Origin: Pseudanabaena biceps
GTDB lineage: Bacteria; Cyanobacteriota; Cyanobacteriia; Pseudanabaenales; Pseudanabaenaceae
Direction: 5' to 3'
DNA: 64,000 nt
Assembly: GCA_013361095.1 (NCBI GenBank)
Contig: JAATWA010000001.1
Span: 1,227,001 to 1,291,000, forward strand
Each line of letters begins with the position of its first letter. Within the stretch, counting starts at the first letter, position 1. Below are positions 47,212 through 55,778 of this stretch, one piece after another. Below the pieces are notes generated by a model. That model did not search any database, was not told the origin of the DNA, and was given only the letters and a program-made list of their open reading frames with translations. The translations under genes and the position numbers were made by a program.

Positions 47212-49746
47212 TTAGCCACCGACATTAAGTACTGCCTTGGATGGATCATAGGGTTCTAACTCAACCTTGACAGGTGATACTTTCCAGATGTCATCGCAGT
47301 ATTCCTTAATGGTGCGATCGGAAGAGAACTTACCAGAACGCGCCACATTGAGAATGCTCATCGTTGTCCAGAGTTCCTTATCCTTATAGGCTTGGCTGAC
47401 CTTTTCTTGGCAGTCAGAATAGGATTGATAATCAGCCAAAAGCATATATTCGTCATGGTAATTCAGAGAATCTACCAAAGGCTTGAACAAGTCCTTATCG
47501 CCAGTAGAGAAGTATCCCATACCCAAGCGATCGAGAATATTGCGAAGTTCTTCATGGCTATTGTAGTAGTCCATTGGATTGTAGCCATCGGCTTTCATTT
47601 GATGCACCTCTGGAGTCGTCAATCCAAAGAGAAAGAAGTTTTCATCGCCAACTTCCTCACGAATTTCAATATTCGCTCCATCAAGAGTACCGATGGTCAA
47701 AGCTCCATTCATAGTGAACTTCATGTTGCCAGTTCCCGAAGCTTCTTTACCTGCGGTAGAGATTTGTTCCGATAGGTCAGCCGCAGGATAAATCAACTGA
47801 CCGAGGGAGGCACTGAAATTAGCAAGGAATACGACCTTGATCCGTCCACGCACATCAGGGTCACGGTTGACCACATCAGCGACTGCATTGACAGCCTTGA
47901 TGATTAGCTTCGCCATCGTATATCCTGGGGCAGCTTTACCACCAAAGATAAAAGTGCGCGGAGTGATCTCGATGCTTGGGTCTTGCTTGATGCGAAGGTA
48001 CAGCCCGATTACATGGAGTAAATCTAGGTGTTGACGCTTGTACTCATGGATACGCTTGACTTGAATATCAAAGATAGAGTTGGGATCAACCTCAACCGCG
48101 TTGTGAGTGAGGATGTAATCGGCAAGTTTCTGCTTATTTGCTTGCTTGATCTTCCACCAGCGATCGCGGAAGTCTTTATCATCAATAAAAGCTTCTAGTT
48201 TGCGAAGTTCATCGAGATGCTTAAGCCAAGTGTCACCAATTTTTTCGGTGATCAATCCAGACAACGCAGGATTAGCTAGCAACATCCAACGGCGAGGGGT
48301 TACGCCATTGGTTTTGTTGTTAAATTTCTCAGGAGATAACTTGTAGAAGTCCTTGAGAACATCTTGCTTCAAAAGTTCGGAGTGTAATGCAGCTACACCG
48401 TTGACGGCATGGCTGCCAATGGTAGCAAGGTTAGCCATCCGTACTTTTCTCTTACCACCTTCTTCAATGATTGAGAGACGAGTGAGGATCTCTTCATCAT
48501 CGGGAAACCAAGTTTGGACATCCTGCAAGAAACGATGATTGATTTCGTAAATGATTTCTAAATGGCGTGGCAACAGGCTCTCAAATAGAGATACTTCCCA
48601 CTTTTCTAGAGCTTCAGGGAGCAAGGTGTGGTTGGTGTAAGCAAAGGTACTTTGGGTAATTCGCCATGCTTCATCCCAATAAAAATCATGCTCATCTACT
48701 AGCAAGCGCATCAGCTCAGCAATGCTAATGGCAGGGTGAGTGTCATTTAGCTGAATGGCGGCGTGTTCAGAAAGATTGTTAAGGTGACCATACTTGTGGA
48801 GATGGCGGCGAATGATATCTTGCAGTGAGCATGACACAAAGAAGAATTGTTGCTCTAAGCGCAACTGACGACCCTGAGGCGTGTTGTCGTTGGGATAGAG
48901 AACTTTGGAAATGGTTTCCGATTTGATCTTGGTTGCCACAGCACCGTCATAGTCGCCCGAGTTGAAGGCTTGGAAGTTGAAGTCTTCGCCTGCTTCCGCT
49001 TTCCAGAGACGCAATGTATTAACGGTATTAGTTTGATAGCCAGGGACAGGGGTGTCGTGGGGAATACCCTCTACAGTAAAGCTAGGAATCCAACGGGTAT
49101 GGGGACGACCGCGATCGTCGTTATAAATTTCGGTGTGTCCGCCAAACTTGACTTGAACGGTGGACTCATAGCGCACAACTTCCCAAGGGTTGCCACAGCG
49201 TAGCCATTTATCAGGAATCTCTACCTGCCAGCCCTGCTGAATTGACTGGTTGAAAATACCAAATTCATAGCGGATACCGTAACCCATTGCAGGGATTTCT
49301 AATGTGGCAAGGGAGTCGAGGAAGCAAGCGGCTAAGCGCCCTAGACCGCCATTTCCAAGTCCGGGATCAGGCTCCTGTTCTAATAATTCGGTGAGATCTA
49401 GTCCTGACTCTTTAACTGCCTTAGCGATTGAATCATATAGATCAAGGTTGATCAGGGCATTTCCCAAATGTCGCCCCATCAGAAATTCGGCGGAGAGATA
49501 GTAAACAGTCTTGATGTCTTCTTCGTGGTAGACCTTGAGTGTCTGTAGCCAACGCTGCAATAGGCGATCGCGTGTGGTGTAAGACAGCGCCATGTAGTAG
49601 TCGGTGAAGTTGGCTATGGATGCAAGTTTGCCTTGGATATAAAATAGGTTGTCGGCAAAGGCACGCTTGAGGGTTTCGATACTTAAACCTGTGCGATCGT
49701 CTTCTACCGTAATATTGCTGGTTTGAGGAGCAACATTTGTTTGCAT
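47212..49746 (-). CDS. glgP: Glycogen phosphorylase
   Basis: Releases glucose 1-phosphate from storage glycogen, using pyridoxal phosphate. 844 residues, the normal length. Diagnostic blocks: YYLSAEFLMGRHLGNAL near 81-97, EPDPGLGNGGLGRLAACFLDSLATL near 125-149, and EASGTGNMKFTMNGALTIGTLDGANIEI near 665-692 with the PLP-binding Lys. The start MQTNVAPQTS follows a region with no other start. Phosphorylases of this type are commonly paired with glgB/glgX; none is adjacent here. Confidence 0.97.
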   Translation of the reverse strand: MQTNVAPQTSNITVEDDRTGLSIETLKRAFADNLFYIQGKLASIANFTDYYMALSYTTRDRLLQRWLQTLKVYHEEDIKTVYYLSAEFLMGRHLGNALINLDLYDSIAKAVKESGLDLTELLEQEPDPGLGNGGLGRLAACFLDSLATLEIPAMGYGIRYEFGIFNQSIQQGWQVEIPDKWLRCGNPWEVVRYESTVQVKFGGHTEIYNDDRGRPHTRWIPSFTVEGIPHDTPVPGYQTNTVNTLRLWKAEAGEDFNFQAFNSGDYDGAVATKIKSETISKVLYPNDNTPQGRQLRLEQQFFFVSCSLQDIIRRHLHKYGHLNNLSEHAAIQLNDTHPAISIAELMRLLVDEHDFYWDEAWRITQSTFAYTNHTLLPEALEKWEVSLFESLLPRHLEIIYEINHRFLQDVQTWFPDDEEILTRLSIIEEGGKRKVRMANLATIGSHAVNGVAALHSELLKQDVLKDFYKLSPEKFNNKTNGVTPRRWMLLANPALSGLITEKIGDTWLKHLDELRKLEAFIDDKDFRDRWWKIKQANKQKLADYILTHNAVEVDPNSIFDIQVKRIHEYKRQHLDLLHVIGLYLRIKQDPSIEITPRTFIFGGKAAPGYTMAKLIIKAVNAVADVVNRDPDVRGRIKVVFLANFSASLGQLIYPAADLSEQISTAGKEASGTGNMKFTMNGALTIGTLDGANIEIREEVGDENFFLFGLTTPEVHQMKADGYNPMDYYNSHEELRNILDRLGMGYFSTGDKDLFKPLVDSLNYHDEYMLLADYQSYSDCQEKVSQAYKDKELWTTMSILNVARSGKFSSDRTIKEYCDDIWKVSPVKVELEPYDPSKAVLNVGG

Positions 49747-49950
49747 AGAATTATTCCTGAATGATTACTTGGTCTTAATGCCGATTTGCTGACTCTAAGG
49801 CGGAGGTCAATGCCTCTGTCCTATCGAAGCACAAACTTTGAAATGTTGAGCATTTATTTACTGATAATTTATGTTTGAGGTGGGTAATATTTAAGATTTC
49901 CTGACATTAGTGCTGTGTCGTAATGTCAAAAGTCGAAAATTGCAGAACTC

Positions 49951-50601
49951 TTACCAATTTTTGCGCTGTTGCAACCATGTCCGAAATTCTCGCCGTAAGG
50001 CACTGATTGGCAGTTCTTTGCTTTTGTCTAAGAATAAAGAAAATCCTTCAATGACTGGTACTAAGGGGAAAGCTGTACTGACAGTCGAGCTGATATATTT
50101 ACCATCCTCAAACAGACTAATTTCTAATTCCCCATTTTTATATCGCCAAATTTCAGGAACGGCTAGGGCTTCGTAAGCGCTAATTTGGGTGATTGAGGTA
50201 AAGTCTACTTCGATCGCTAAGTCGGGGACAGGATCGACCTCAAGATCTAGACGCGTTTTGCCAATCATCGCTTGGTAATTCTTGATGTAAAAGCAATCAT
50301 CAGGCTCGATCCCCGCTTGCATTGCTTTACTTTTAAAGGTTGTTGATCCTAGAGATTCCCACTCTAAATTTAATTCTTCCAACAAAATAACCAGTAAGTT
50401 AGAGATCAAAACCTTAGCGCGTTCATGTTCGGGCAATGGCATCCAAATTTCTAAGACTCCTTTGTAATAAGCAATTAGTGAATGGCGATGCTCACCTAAG
50501 TCTTCAAGAATATCTTCAAATTCTTGCCAGTTAATATTTTCAAGGGTGACTCGCTGCCCTTGAGTTAGTTGTATTTGCGCGATCGCGATTTTGACTGGCA
50601 T
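49951..50601 (-). CDS. Uma2-family (DUF820) endonuclease-fold protein
   Basis: 216 residues from the ATG at 50601, chosen because GGAG lies nine bases upstream; a longer frame adds 30 residues. The PD-(D/E)XK restriction-like fold shows in EIWMPLPEHERAKVLISNLLVILLEEL and DCFYIKN, then VPDLAIEVDFTSITQIS and IWRYKNGELEISLF. These proteins are very numerous in cyanobacteria and their role is unsettled; transposon or repair links are proposed. It is the last gene before the accessory island. Confidence 0.85.
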   Translation of the reverse strand: MPVKIAIAQIQLTQGQRVTLENINWQEFEDILEDLGEHRHSLIAYYKGVLEIWMPLPEHERAKVLISNLLVILLEELNLEWESLGSTTFKSKAMQAGIEPDDCFYIKNYQAMIGKTRLDLEVDPVPDLAIEVDFTSITQISAYEALAVPEIWRYKNGELEISLFEDGKYISSTVSTAFPLVPVIEGFSLFLDKSKELPISALRREFRTWLQQRKNW

Positions 50602-50769
50602 GGCAAAAATCTCCATATCATAAACTTTTAGAGCGTTTAGCTCTTTGCGCTTGTCTAAGTTTAGCGTTTTGCTAAACTGGCATTTATACAAATAATGAAA
50701 ATTTTTAAAATACTTATGAAGTTATGCCTAAAGCCGCTAGAAATTTAGGGAATTTAAGTAATCAAAACC

Positions 50770-50840
50770 CGATCGCTTTAGTTTGACATCGGCGAGATTT
50801 GCGAATAGATGATAATCCTGCGCTGAATGAGGCGATCGCA
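50770..50840 (+). pseudogene. Photolyase gene fragment
   Basis: Seventy bases, from CGATCGCTTTAGTTTG to GGCGATCGC, match the photolyase gene near 56036-56106 with about four differences. One of these turns the Trp codon of LVWHRRD into TGA. It is a relic of the photolyase 5' end, 5.2 kb away and in the same orientation. Confidence 0.85.
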
Positions 50841-50866
50841 CCTCTAAATAAGGAGAGCATTGAACA

Positions 50867-51208
50867 ATGGATAAAGTAGCGATTTATAGACAATATATTC
50901 AACAGCTAATACAGGCAAGAGCAGCTCGTTCTATGCGATCGGCAAAGGACGTTGAGGCTCAGACAATTTTTGATGTGGAGCATGACCATTATCAACTAGT
51001 CTATGTGGGTTGGAAACGTAATGATATAAGAGATTACGGATGTTTATTGCATCTGGATATTAAGGATGGGAAGATTTGGATTCAATATGATGGTACTGAA
51101 GGTGGTATTGCTTACGAGTTAGTGAAATTAGGTGTACCTAACCAAGATATAGTTTTAGGCTTTCAACCTGCTAGAGTTCGCTCTGCAACTGAGTTTGCTG
51201 TAGGTTAG
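50867..51208 (+). CDS. XisI-like protein
   Basis: 113 residues matching the XisI family from memory: YRQYIQQLIQARAARS, DVEHDHYQLVYVGWKRNDIRDYGCLLHLDIKDGKIWIQYDGTEGGIAYELVKLGVPNQDIVLGFQP. XisI was named for excision of the fdxN DNA element in heterocysts, together with XisH and XisF. Here no XisH gene is next to it. Many cyanobacteria carry such isolated copies, so a nitrogen-fixation link is not implied. It sits directly after the photolyase fragment. Confidence 0.88.
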   Translation: MDKVAIYRQYIQQLIQARAARSMRSAKDVEAQTIFDVEHDHYQLVYVGWKRNDIRDYGCLLHLDIKDGKIWIQYDGTEGGIAYELVKLGVPNQDIVLGFQPARVRSATEFAVG

Positions 51209-51332
51209 TAATTTAGCGAAAATTGTGAAACTATCCTTATTTGAATATGACTTGAGCAATGGCTTTAATTGGACAGATCGAGAGCAAGAGGCGATCGCCT
51301 CTTTAGTCTCTGGGAAAGTAAAAGGCTAGACT

Positions 51333-51605
51333 TTATAACTCTCTAAGTAAATTGTCATATTCACCATGAGAGCCAATCCAAAACCAAATGATTGATTGAG
51401 TATCTTGTTTAACTCCCACTGCACGCCAACCGATACCGCCCCTGATCGAGTAAACGGACTGTTTAGCGTTTACCTTTTTAAACTCTAAACTGGGATGATT
51501 GGGATCTTGCTGCCAAAGTTGATAGTTTTTACGAGCAGCTTTTTGAACTCGTTCGGGTAGTTTGGCAAAAAGTTTGATAAATTCTTCATCTAATTCCGAC
51601 CTCAT
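51333..51605 (-). CDS. RelE/HigB-type toxin
   Basis: 90 residues: FIKLFAKLPERVQKAARKNYQLWQQDPNHPSLEFKKVNAKQSVYSIRGGIGWRAVGVKQDTQSIIWFWIGSHGEYDNLL fits the ParE/RelE toxin fold with its C-terminal GSHxxY. It overlaps its antitoxin by four bases (ATGA), the antitoxin being first. Confidence 0.85.
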   Translation of the reverse strand: MRSELDEEFIKLFAKLPERVQKAARKNYQLWQQDPNHPSLEFKKVNAKQSVYSIRGGIGWRAVGVKQDTQSIIWFWIGSHGEYDNLLREL

Positions 51606-51823
51606 AGCTGATCGAAGCCTAAAATCTTGGTTTTCCCATTGACTGAATTATTTAAAGCTTTAGTAGCAAGTTGATCTAGCTTACTTGGCTGGGGTTGAGA
51701 TAAAGTTTGTAACCAACGCATTTCATTTTCTATGTCTTCAAGAAATTGGGTAGCAAATTCATCTTGCAGGTATTCGGGTAGGGATTGCGCTTTTTCAAAT
51801 GCTTGTAATAGTAAGCTAGTCAT
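51602..51823 (-). CDS. Antitoxin of the RelE/HigB-type pair
   Basis: 73 residues, acidic: LLLQAFEKAQSLPEYLQDEFATQFLEDIENEMRWLQTLSQPQPSKLDQLATKAL. A small helical protein typical of antitoxins of this toxin type. No DNA-binding motif is obvious. Its stop overlaps the toxin start. Confidence 0.8.
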   Translation of the reverse strand: MTSLLLQAFEKAQSLPEYLQDEFATQFLEDIENEMRWLQTLSQPQPSKLDQLATKALNNSVNGKTKILGFDQL

Positions 51824-51988
51824 ACTTTTGATGCCTTACAATTTTGTTCAAGTATATCTTCATTGTAATTGATCGCCTATTTAGTCTCGGTGCAAGTAAA
51901 AGGCGATCATCTAAGTATCCAAACTAGCATCTATAACGCGGGTCACAATGATACTATTTATGCATGAATTTTCAGTCTAAATATCTTT

Positions 51989-52618
51989 ATGGCGATTATT
52001 TCCTGCCCCGAATGTAGTAATCAAGTTTCTGATAAAGCTACTGATTGTCCACATTGCGGATTTTCAATTGCATCTAAAATTATTAATGAGCAAAACAAAA
52101 GCAAATTACCTGTGATTTTCTGGGGGATAGGGATTTTGATAGTCTGTGGAATAATTTTTGTAGCAGCTAATAGTAATAGAAGATCATTAGAATGTGATCA
52201 GTTCAAATCTATTCAAGAAGATAAATATGATATAGAAAACCCCAATTCGATAAAAACTCTAGCAAGAGCTAAGGAGAAAACAACACAAATCATTATCAAG
52301 CTTGAGAGTACTCAGATTTCAGACAGCAATCTAAAAGAAATTCGTCAAAGATATATTGTCAACTATCGAAAGTTGTCATTTCTATACTCTTCTGGATTAG
52401 AGACAGTAAAAAAATTAAATAACTTAACAGATGAAATAAGGAAAGGGAAGCCTATCACAGTTGAATTACGTACACTAGGCTCAAAAATTCAAGAAGAAGC
52501 AATATCAGGAATTAACCAAATTAATTTCGCATTAGAAGAAACCAAATCAATTGATCTAGAGTTCGCAAAGATTTGTTCGGCAAGTATTACTTCATCTAGT
52601 CGTTCAAGTAAATCATAA
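51989..52618 (+). CDS. Zinc-ribbon membrane protein, hypothetical
   Basis: 209 residues. An N-terminal double CxxC zinc ribbon (ISCPECSNQVSDKATDCPHCGF, residues 4-25) precedes a membrane helix (about 39-59). The rest is a helical, polar domain outside (ECDQFKSIQEDKYDIENPNSIKTLARAKEKTTQIIIKLESTQ). Zinc-ribbon plus single helix proteins are common and uncharacterised. It lies alone between toxin-antitoxin units, AT-richer than core genes, possibly acquired. Confidence 0.75.
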   Translation: MAIISCPECSNQVSDKATDCPHCGFSIASKIINEQNKSKLPVIFWGIGILIVCGIIFVAANSNRRSLECDQFKSIQEDKYDIENPNSIKTLARAKEKTTQIIIKLESTQISDSNLKEIRQRYIVNYRKLSFLYSSGLETVKKLNNLTDEIRKGKPITVELRTLGSKIQEEAISGINQINFALEETKSIDLEFAKICSASITSSSRSSKS

Positions 52619-52749
52619 TTCAAATACCGTAACTCTATCAAATCAGCTAAACAAATAGCAGTTTGTTGATGACTCTTGTTCTTGAGGCGATAACCTTTAC
52701 TGCATATCCAAATAGAGATCGCCTTTACTGCACTTATTCAAATAACGAT

Positions 52750-52820
52750 TTAGCTAAAATCTCAAAATCTCATAAACTAAGCATTTGTTTAATATCATTT
52801 AAAGCGTAAAGCGATCGCCT
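52750..52820 (-). repeat. Antitoxin 3'-end remnant repeat, copy 1
   Basis: TTTAGCTAAAATCTC, then CATAAACTAAGCATTTG and TAATATCATTTAAAGCG. The minus strand would read like the C terminus ALNDVKQMLGL of the antitoxin at 55283. It has no gene body attached. Confidence 0.7.
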
Positions 52821-52851
52821 TGCGCTTATTTGAGAAGCGATCGCTATTTGT

Positions 52852-53316
52852 CTATTTTGACTCTTCCCAAAAATCAACATTTAGCATCATGTCAATATCA
52901 CTCCCAAATTGCCATTTATCAGGGAACTGACAATCAGGATATTCAATCTTGATCCGCTTTAAAGAAGTTTCAAAGCATTCATCAAACATTTTTACAAAGT
53001 GACGTTTAAGGCTTGGAGATTGCCGAAAAAGCTTATTAATATCCCTACGTTGATCAAATATTGTTAATAGCCAACCTCGATAACATTCAGGCATATTGAC
53101 ATAACATCGCTTGAGAATATGCTCGATCAAACGCTCTAACCTATGCTCGATCTCGCGCTTATTACTGCCTGACAAACCTTCTAACTCCTCTATCAAATTT
53201 TCGACATCAAGATTATGAAAGTCTCCTGCTTTTAATTGGACGATCGCTGTTTCTAACCACAAATCAAGATCGCGATCGTATAAAGTCAATGGTGGTGCAA
53301 TTGTTTGAATCATCAA
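52852..53316 (-). CDS. DUF29 family protein
   Basis: 154 residues: LYDRDLDLWLETAIVQLKAGDFHNLDVENLIEELEGLSGSNKREIEHRLERLIEHILK is the DUF29 hallmark. This family is very common in cyanobacteria, often in clusters near mobile or toxin-antitoxin genes; its function is unknown. It stands alone and ends close to a remnant repeat. Confidence 0.88.
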   Translation of the reverse strand: MMIQTIAPPLTLYDRDLDLWLETAIVQLKAGDFHNLDVENLIEELEGLSGSNKREIEHRLERLIEHILKRCYVNMPECYRGWLLTIFDQRRDINKLFRQSPSLKRHFVKMFDECFETSLKRIKIEYPDCQFPDKWQFGSDIDMMLNVDFWEESK

Positions 53317-53358
53317 AGTTGTTCCTGCGATCGTAATCTCAAATCATCTTAATCTAGG

Positions 53359-53414
53359 TTTAGCTAAAATCTCATAAACCAAGCATTTGTTTAACATCAT
53401 TTAAAGCGATCGCC
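53359..53414 (-). repeat. Antitoxin 3'-end remnant repeat, copy 2
   Basis: TTTAGCTAAAATCTC, CATAAACCAAGCATTTG, TTAACATCATTTAAAGCG. Nearly identical to 55786-55835, and close to the antitoxin 3' end at 55283-55324. Confidence 0.75.
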
Positions 53415-53461
53415 ATTTTACTTTTAGCAAATAGCGATCCGCTTGTGATGTAGTTATTTGA

Positions 53462-53470
53462 GAGGCGATC
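53462..53470. repeat. Target-site duplication, left
   Basis: GAGGCGATC, repeated exactly at 54657-54665 on the other side of the insertion sequence. The site is half of a HIP1 motif. Confidence 0.9.
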
Positions 53471-53553
53471 GGGAGCATCCCAATTAGGCACTAAGTATAA
53501 ATACTTAAGAGAAAACACAGGTAAAATAGTAACAAATTAACCCGTCTAAGCAA

Positions 53554-53772
53554 ATGACACCAGAAGAGCAAGCAAGACTCGAAGCCTGCACCAGAGAGAT
53601 CGCGGAAATCCTGTATCGGAATGCAGAAACAAAAGATGCCGAGCAATTGAAAACGCTAGAAGGCATAGAAATAGCCGTGAGGGAGCAAATGCTGGAAAAC
53701 GTCAGTCCAAACGTGGGAATTTTTTTATCGAAAAAAGCAGTGGGACAAAAGCAGGGAAAGAAAGAAAAGTAA
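53554..53772 (+). CDS. ISKra4-family transposase, 5' frame
   Basis: 72 residues, the N-terminal part of the transposase (EEQARLEACTREIAEILYRNAETKDAEQL). It is terminated at TAA, but the following frame contains the continuation. The frames meet in a stretch with six A followed by G (53731-53737). The shift needed is -1. Either a programmed shift or a real frameshift lies here. The split product alone would lack the catalytic domain. Confidence 0.85.
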   Translation: MTPEEQARLEACTREIAEILYRNAETKDAEQLKTLEGIEIAVREQMLENVSPNVGIFLSKKAVGQKQGKKEK

Positions 53773-54647
53773 AAAGCTGTATCGGCGAACTAAAGCTGAA
53801 GAGCAAGCAAGCGAAGAAGTTGCAAGTAAAAGCAAGAGCGAGATTAAGCCCACAACTAGAAAAATGCTGCCTATTGGTAAGTGCTAGTGAGTCCTACGCC
53901 AGAACCACGATTAATGTTGAAGAATTGACAGGAATCAAGATCGGTCACAGCAGTCAACAACGATTAGTCCAAAAGCAGGAATTTCCAGAAATGACAACCA
54001 CAGAAACAGTAGAAGAGATGAGTATTGATGGCGGGAAAGTGAGATTGCGAACCGAGCAAGGAAAAAAGTGTGAGTGGAAAGACTACAAAGCTGTAAATGC
54101 TCAAGGGACAATCGCCGCCTATTTTCTCAATAATCAAGGTTTAGTTGATTGGGTACAAAAACAACCATTAGCCGAAATATTCTCTTGTCTTGGCGATGGA
54201 CATGACGGTATCTGGAATTTATTTACAGCCATAGCGCCTTCAGAGCAAAGGTTTGAAATACTCGATTGGTATCATTTGAAAGAACACCTTTATAATGTTG
54301 GTGGTTCTTTGCGCCGTCTAACTAAGGCTGAAGATTTCCTCTGGCAAGGCGATGTTGAGGCGACTATGATTCTGTTCGCAGACTGTAAATTCAAACGGGC
54401 TATCAATTTTCTCGATTATTTACGCAATCATCGTCATCGCATCCCTGAGTATGGTTATCTACAGCAACAGGGGCTTACTATTGGCTCAGGCTCTGTTGAA
54501 TCAACGGTTAAGCAGATTGGTCGTCGGATTAAGATTTCTGGCGCTCAGTGGAATAAGTCCAATGTTGCTCAAGTTTTGAAACATCGTTGCGCTTATCTTA
54601 ATGGCTATTTCTATTCTTCTAAGTATAATTACTCAGTGCCTAATTGA
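53736..54647 (+). CDS. ISKra4-family transposase, 3' frame with catalytic domain
   Basis: Continuous in frame from the A-run through KERKVKSCIGELKLKSKQAKKLQ, typical of ISKra4 transposases. It then gives CCLLVSASESYARTTINVEELTGI and the DDE parts: SIDGGKVRLR with the first Asp, FSCLGDGHDGIWNLF with the second, and LTIGSGSVESTVKQIGRRIKISGAQWNKSNV with the catalytic Glu. A TTG within it at 53820 could start a shorter protein. Total fused length is about 360 residues, normal for the family. Confidence 0.88.
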   Translation, partial: SSGTKAGKERKVKSCIGELKLKSKQAKKLQVKARARLSPQLEKCCLLVSASESYARTTINVEELTGIKIGHSSQQRLVQKQEFPEMTTTETVEEMSIDGGKVRLRTEQGKKCEWKDYKAVNAQGTIAAYFLNNQGLVDWVQKQPLAEIFSCLGDGHDGIWNLFTAIAPSEQRFEILDWYHLKEHLYNVGGSLRRLTKAEDFLWQGDVEATMILFADCKFKRAINFLDYLRNHRHRIPEYGYLQQQGLTIGSGSVESTVKQIGRRIKISGAQWNKSNVAQVLKHRCAYLNGYFYSSKYNYSVPN

Positions 54648-54656
54648 GATGCTCCC

Positions 54657-54665
54657 GAGGCGATC
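54657..54665. repeat. Target-site duplication, right
   Basis: GAGGCGATC, identical to 53462-53470. Confidence 0.9.
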
Positions 54666-54668
54666 TGT

Positions 54669-54944
54669 TCAATAGTGATATCTACATTGTAAAAACTTAA
54701 TACATTCCTTCTCAACTAAATATACTAAGCGATGCTCTTGGGTAATGCGGCGAGACCAAATACCAGAACCAAGATATTTCAATGGTTCAGGCTTCCCAAT
54801 TCCACTAAAAGGATCACGCATGACCGCATCAACTAAATCCATTACTCTTAAAGCAACTTTGCGATCGACAGATATCCAATGCGTTAAATCTATACGAAAA
54901 TCCTGATCAAAAATAGCCAACCTAAATACAGGCGAACTACTCAT
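54669..54944 (-). CDS. yoeB: YoeB-type toxin
   Basis: 91 residues: LAIFDQDFRIDLTHWISVDRKVALRVMDLVDAVMRDPFSGIGKPEPLKYLGSGIWSRRITQEHRLVYLVEKECIKFLQCRYHY. The order W...PLKYLxGxWSRRIxxEHRLVY and the C-terminal RYHY are those of YoeB, a ribosome-dependent mRNA interferase. It overlaps the YefM-type antitoxin by eight bases, the antitoxin first. The IS insertion lies just beyond its 3' end. Confidence 0.9.
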   Translation of the reverse strand: MSSSPVFRLAIFDQDFRIDLTHWISVDRKVALRVMDLVDAVMRDPFSGIGKPEPLKYLGSGIWSRRITQEHRLVYLVEKECIKFLQCRYHY

Positions 54945-55224
54945 TGAATAGTCCTAACTCATTGCGTAACTGATCGGGTGTTTGAGTAGCTTCTTCTGTA
55001 TGCACTCTGGCACGGCTAATAGCATTTAGCAATCGTTCAGCATTTTTGGGTGATCTCAAAAGATGCATAGTTTCTAAAATGCTTTGTAATTCATCCGCAG
55101 CAATCAGAGCAACATTTTCACCACTCTCACTTTTGACATAGATAATCTCGCGATCATTGACAACACGATTGAGCAACACGTTCAAACTTGGAGATGTTTG
55201 TGCATAGATTGTTTCAACGATCAT
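54937..55224 (-). CDS. yefM: YefM/Phd-type antitoxin
   Basis: 95 residues. LNRVVNDREIIYVKSESGENVALIAADELQSILETMHLLRSPKNAERLLNAISRA is the Phd/YefM fold. The C-terminal tail (RVHTEEATQTPDQLRNELGLFNE) binds the toxin. It should repress its own promoter with YoeB as corepressor, as in other systems. Confidence 0.9.
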   Translation of the reverse strand: MIVETIYAQTSPSLNVLLNRVVNDREIIYVKSESGENVALIAADELQSILETMHLLRSPKNAERLLNAISRARVHTEEATQTPDQLRNELGLFNE

Positions 55225-55282
55225 CTTGATTTCCTAATTTATTACTAAAATTATACGTTGTCTAACTTCAGGTGCGATCGCC

Positions 55283-55480
55283 TCATAAACCAAGCATTTG
55301 TTTGACATCATTTAAAGCGATCACGGGTTGATTATATTCTTCTTGCTTAGCGGCTCTCAAATCCTGCAAATCCTGAAAGTCTTCCAACATCTCCTTAATT
55401 GCCAAAAACTGCTCGTATGGAATCACCGCAAACATTGGCTTACCATCTTTAGTAATCAATTCTGGATTTAAGTTAAACAT
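55283..55480 (-). CDS. Antitoxin of the second RelE-type pair
   Basis: 65 residues: ELITKDGKPMFAVIPYEQFLAIKEMLEDFQDLQDLRAAKQEEYNQPVIALNDVKQMLGL, a short Phd-like antitoxin. It is the second gene; the toxin gene precedes it. The last dozen codons are duplicated three more times nearby without the rest of the gene. Seven bases separate it from the toxin stop. Confidence 0.82.
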   Translation of the reverse strand: MFNLNPELITKDGKPMFAVIPYEQFLAIKEMLEDFQDLQDLRAAKQEEYNQPVIALNDVKQMLGL

Positions 55481-55487
55481 GATAAAT

Positions 55488-55736
55488 TTATTGGTAGGCT
55501 TTGTCTCTAGGTTGAACGCGATAAATCACAATATTTGTATCTTCTATCTCAAAGAGTACGCGATAGTTGCTAACTCTCAATCGATATTCAGGCGTAAAAT
55601 TGGTTAGCTTTTTCACATCGCCAGCCAGATCATTTTCCAGTAGCTGAATCTTTTCTAATATTTCACTCTGTATTTGTTTAGGTAGACTCCGTAAATCCTT
55701 AACTGCTTTTGGCTTAAATTCAATACCATATTTCAT
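55488..55736 (-). CDS. RelE-type toxin
   Basis: 82 residues: YGIEFKPKAVKDLRSLPKQIQSEILEKIQLLENDLAGDVKKLTNFTPEYRLRVSNYRVLFEIEDTNIVIYRVQPRDKAYQ. The order KLxxxxPEYRLRVxxYRVLFEI is the RelE hallmark. It stands before its antitoxin, a less usual order that is seen in cyanobacterial relatives of this pair. Confidence 0.9.
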   Translation of the reverse strand: MKYGIEFKPKAVKDLRSLPKQIQSEILEKIQLLENDLAGDVKKLTNFTPEYRLRVSNYRVLFEIEDTNIVIYRVQPRDKAYQ

Positions 55737-55778
55737 TTTTGGTGATTTTAGATTTCATTTTACTTCATGCAAATAGCG

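Larger units (their letters stand above)
53471..54656 (+). mobile_element. ISKra4-like insertion sequence, complete
   Basis: 1186 bp with terminal inverted repeats: left GGGAGCATCCCAATTAGGCA and right end reading GGGAGCATCTCAATTAGGCA on the opposite strand, continuing beyond 30 bases with few mismatches. A 9-bp duplication GAGGCGATC flanks it. It carries one transposase gene in two frames. Both ends and the duplication are intact, so insertion is probably recent. Confidence 0.93.

Noticed and set aside
50867..51208. XisI as evidence for heterocyst-type nitrogen fixation
   Set aside because: Isolated XisI-like genes occur widely in non-fixing cyanobacteria; no nif or fdxN gene is in the window.
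51227..51330. Short frame starting GTGAAACTATCC, about 34 codons, after xisI
   Set aside because: Has a plausible start and a HIP1 site, but no recognisable motif and no clear ribosome site; could be another gene fragment but I cannot name it.
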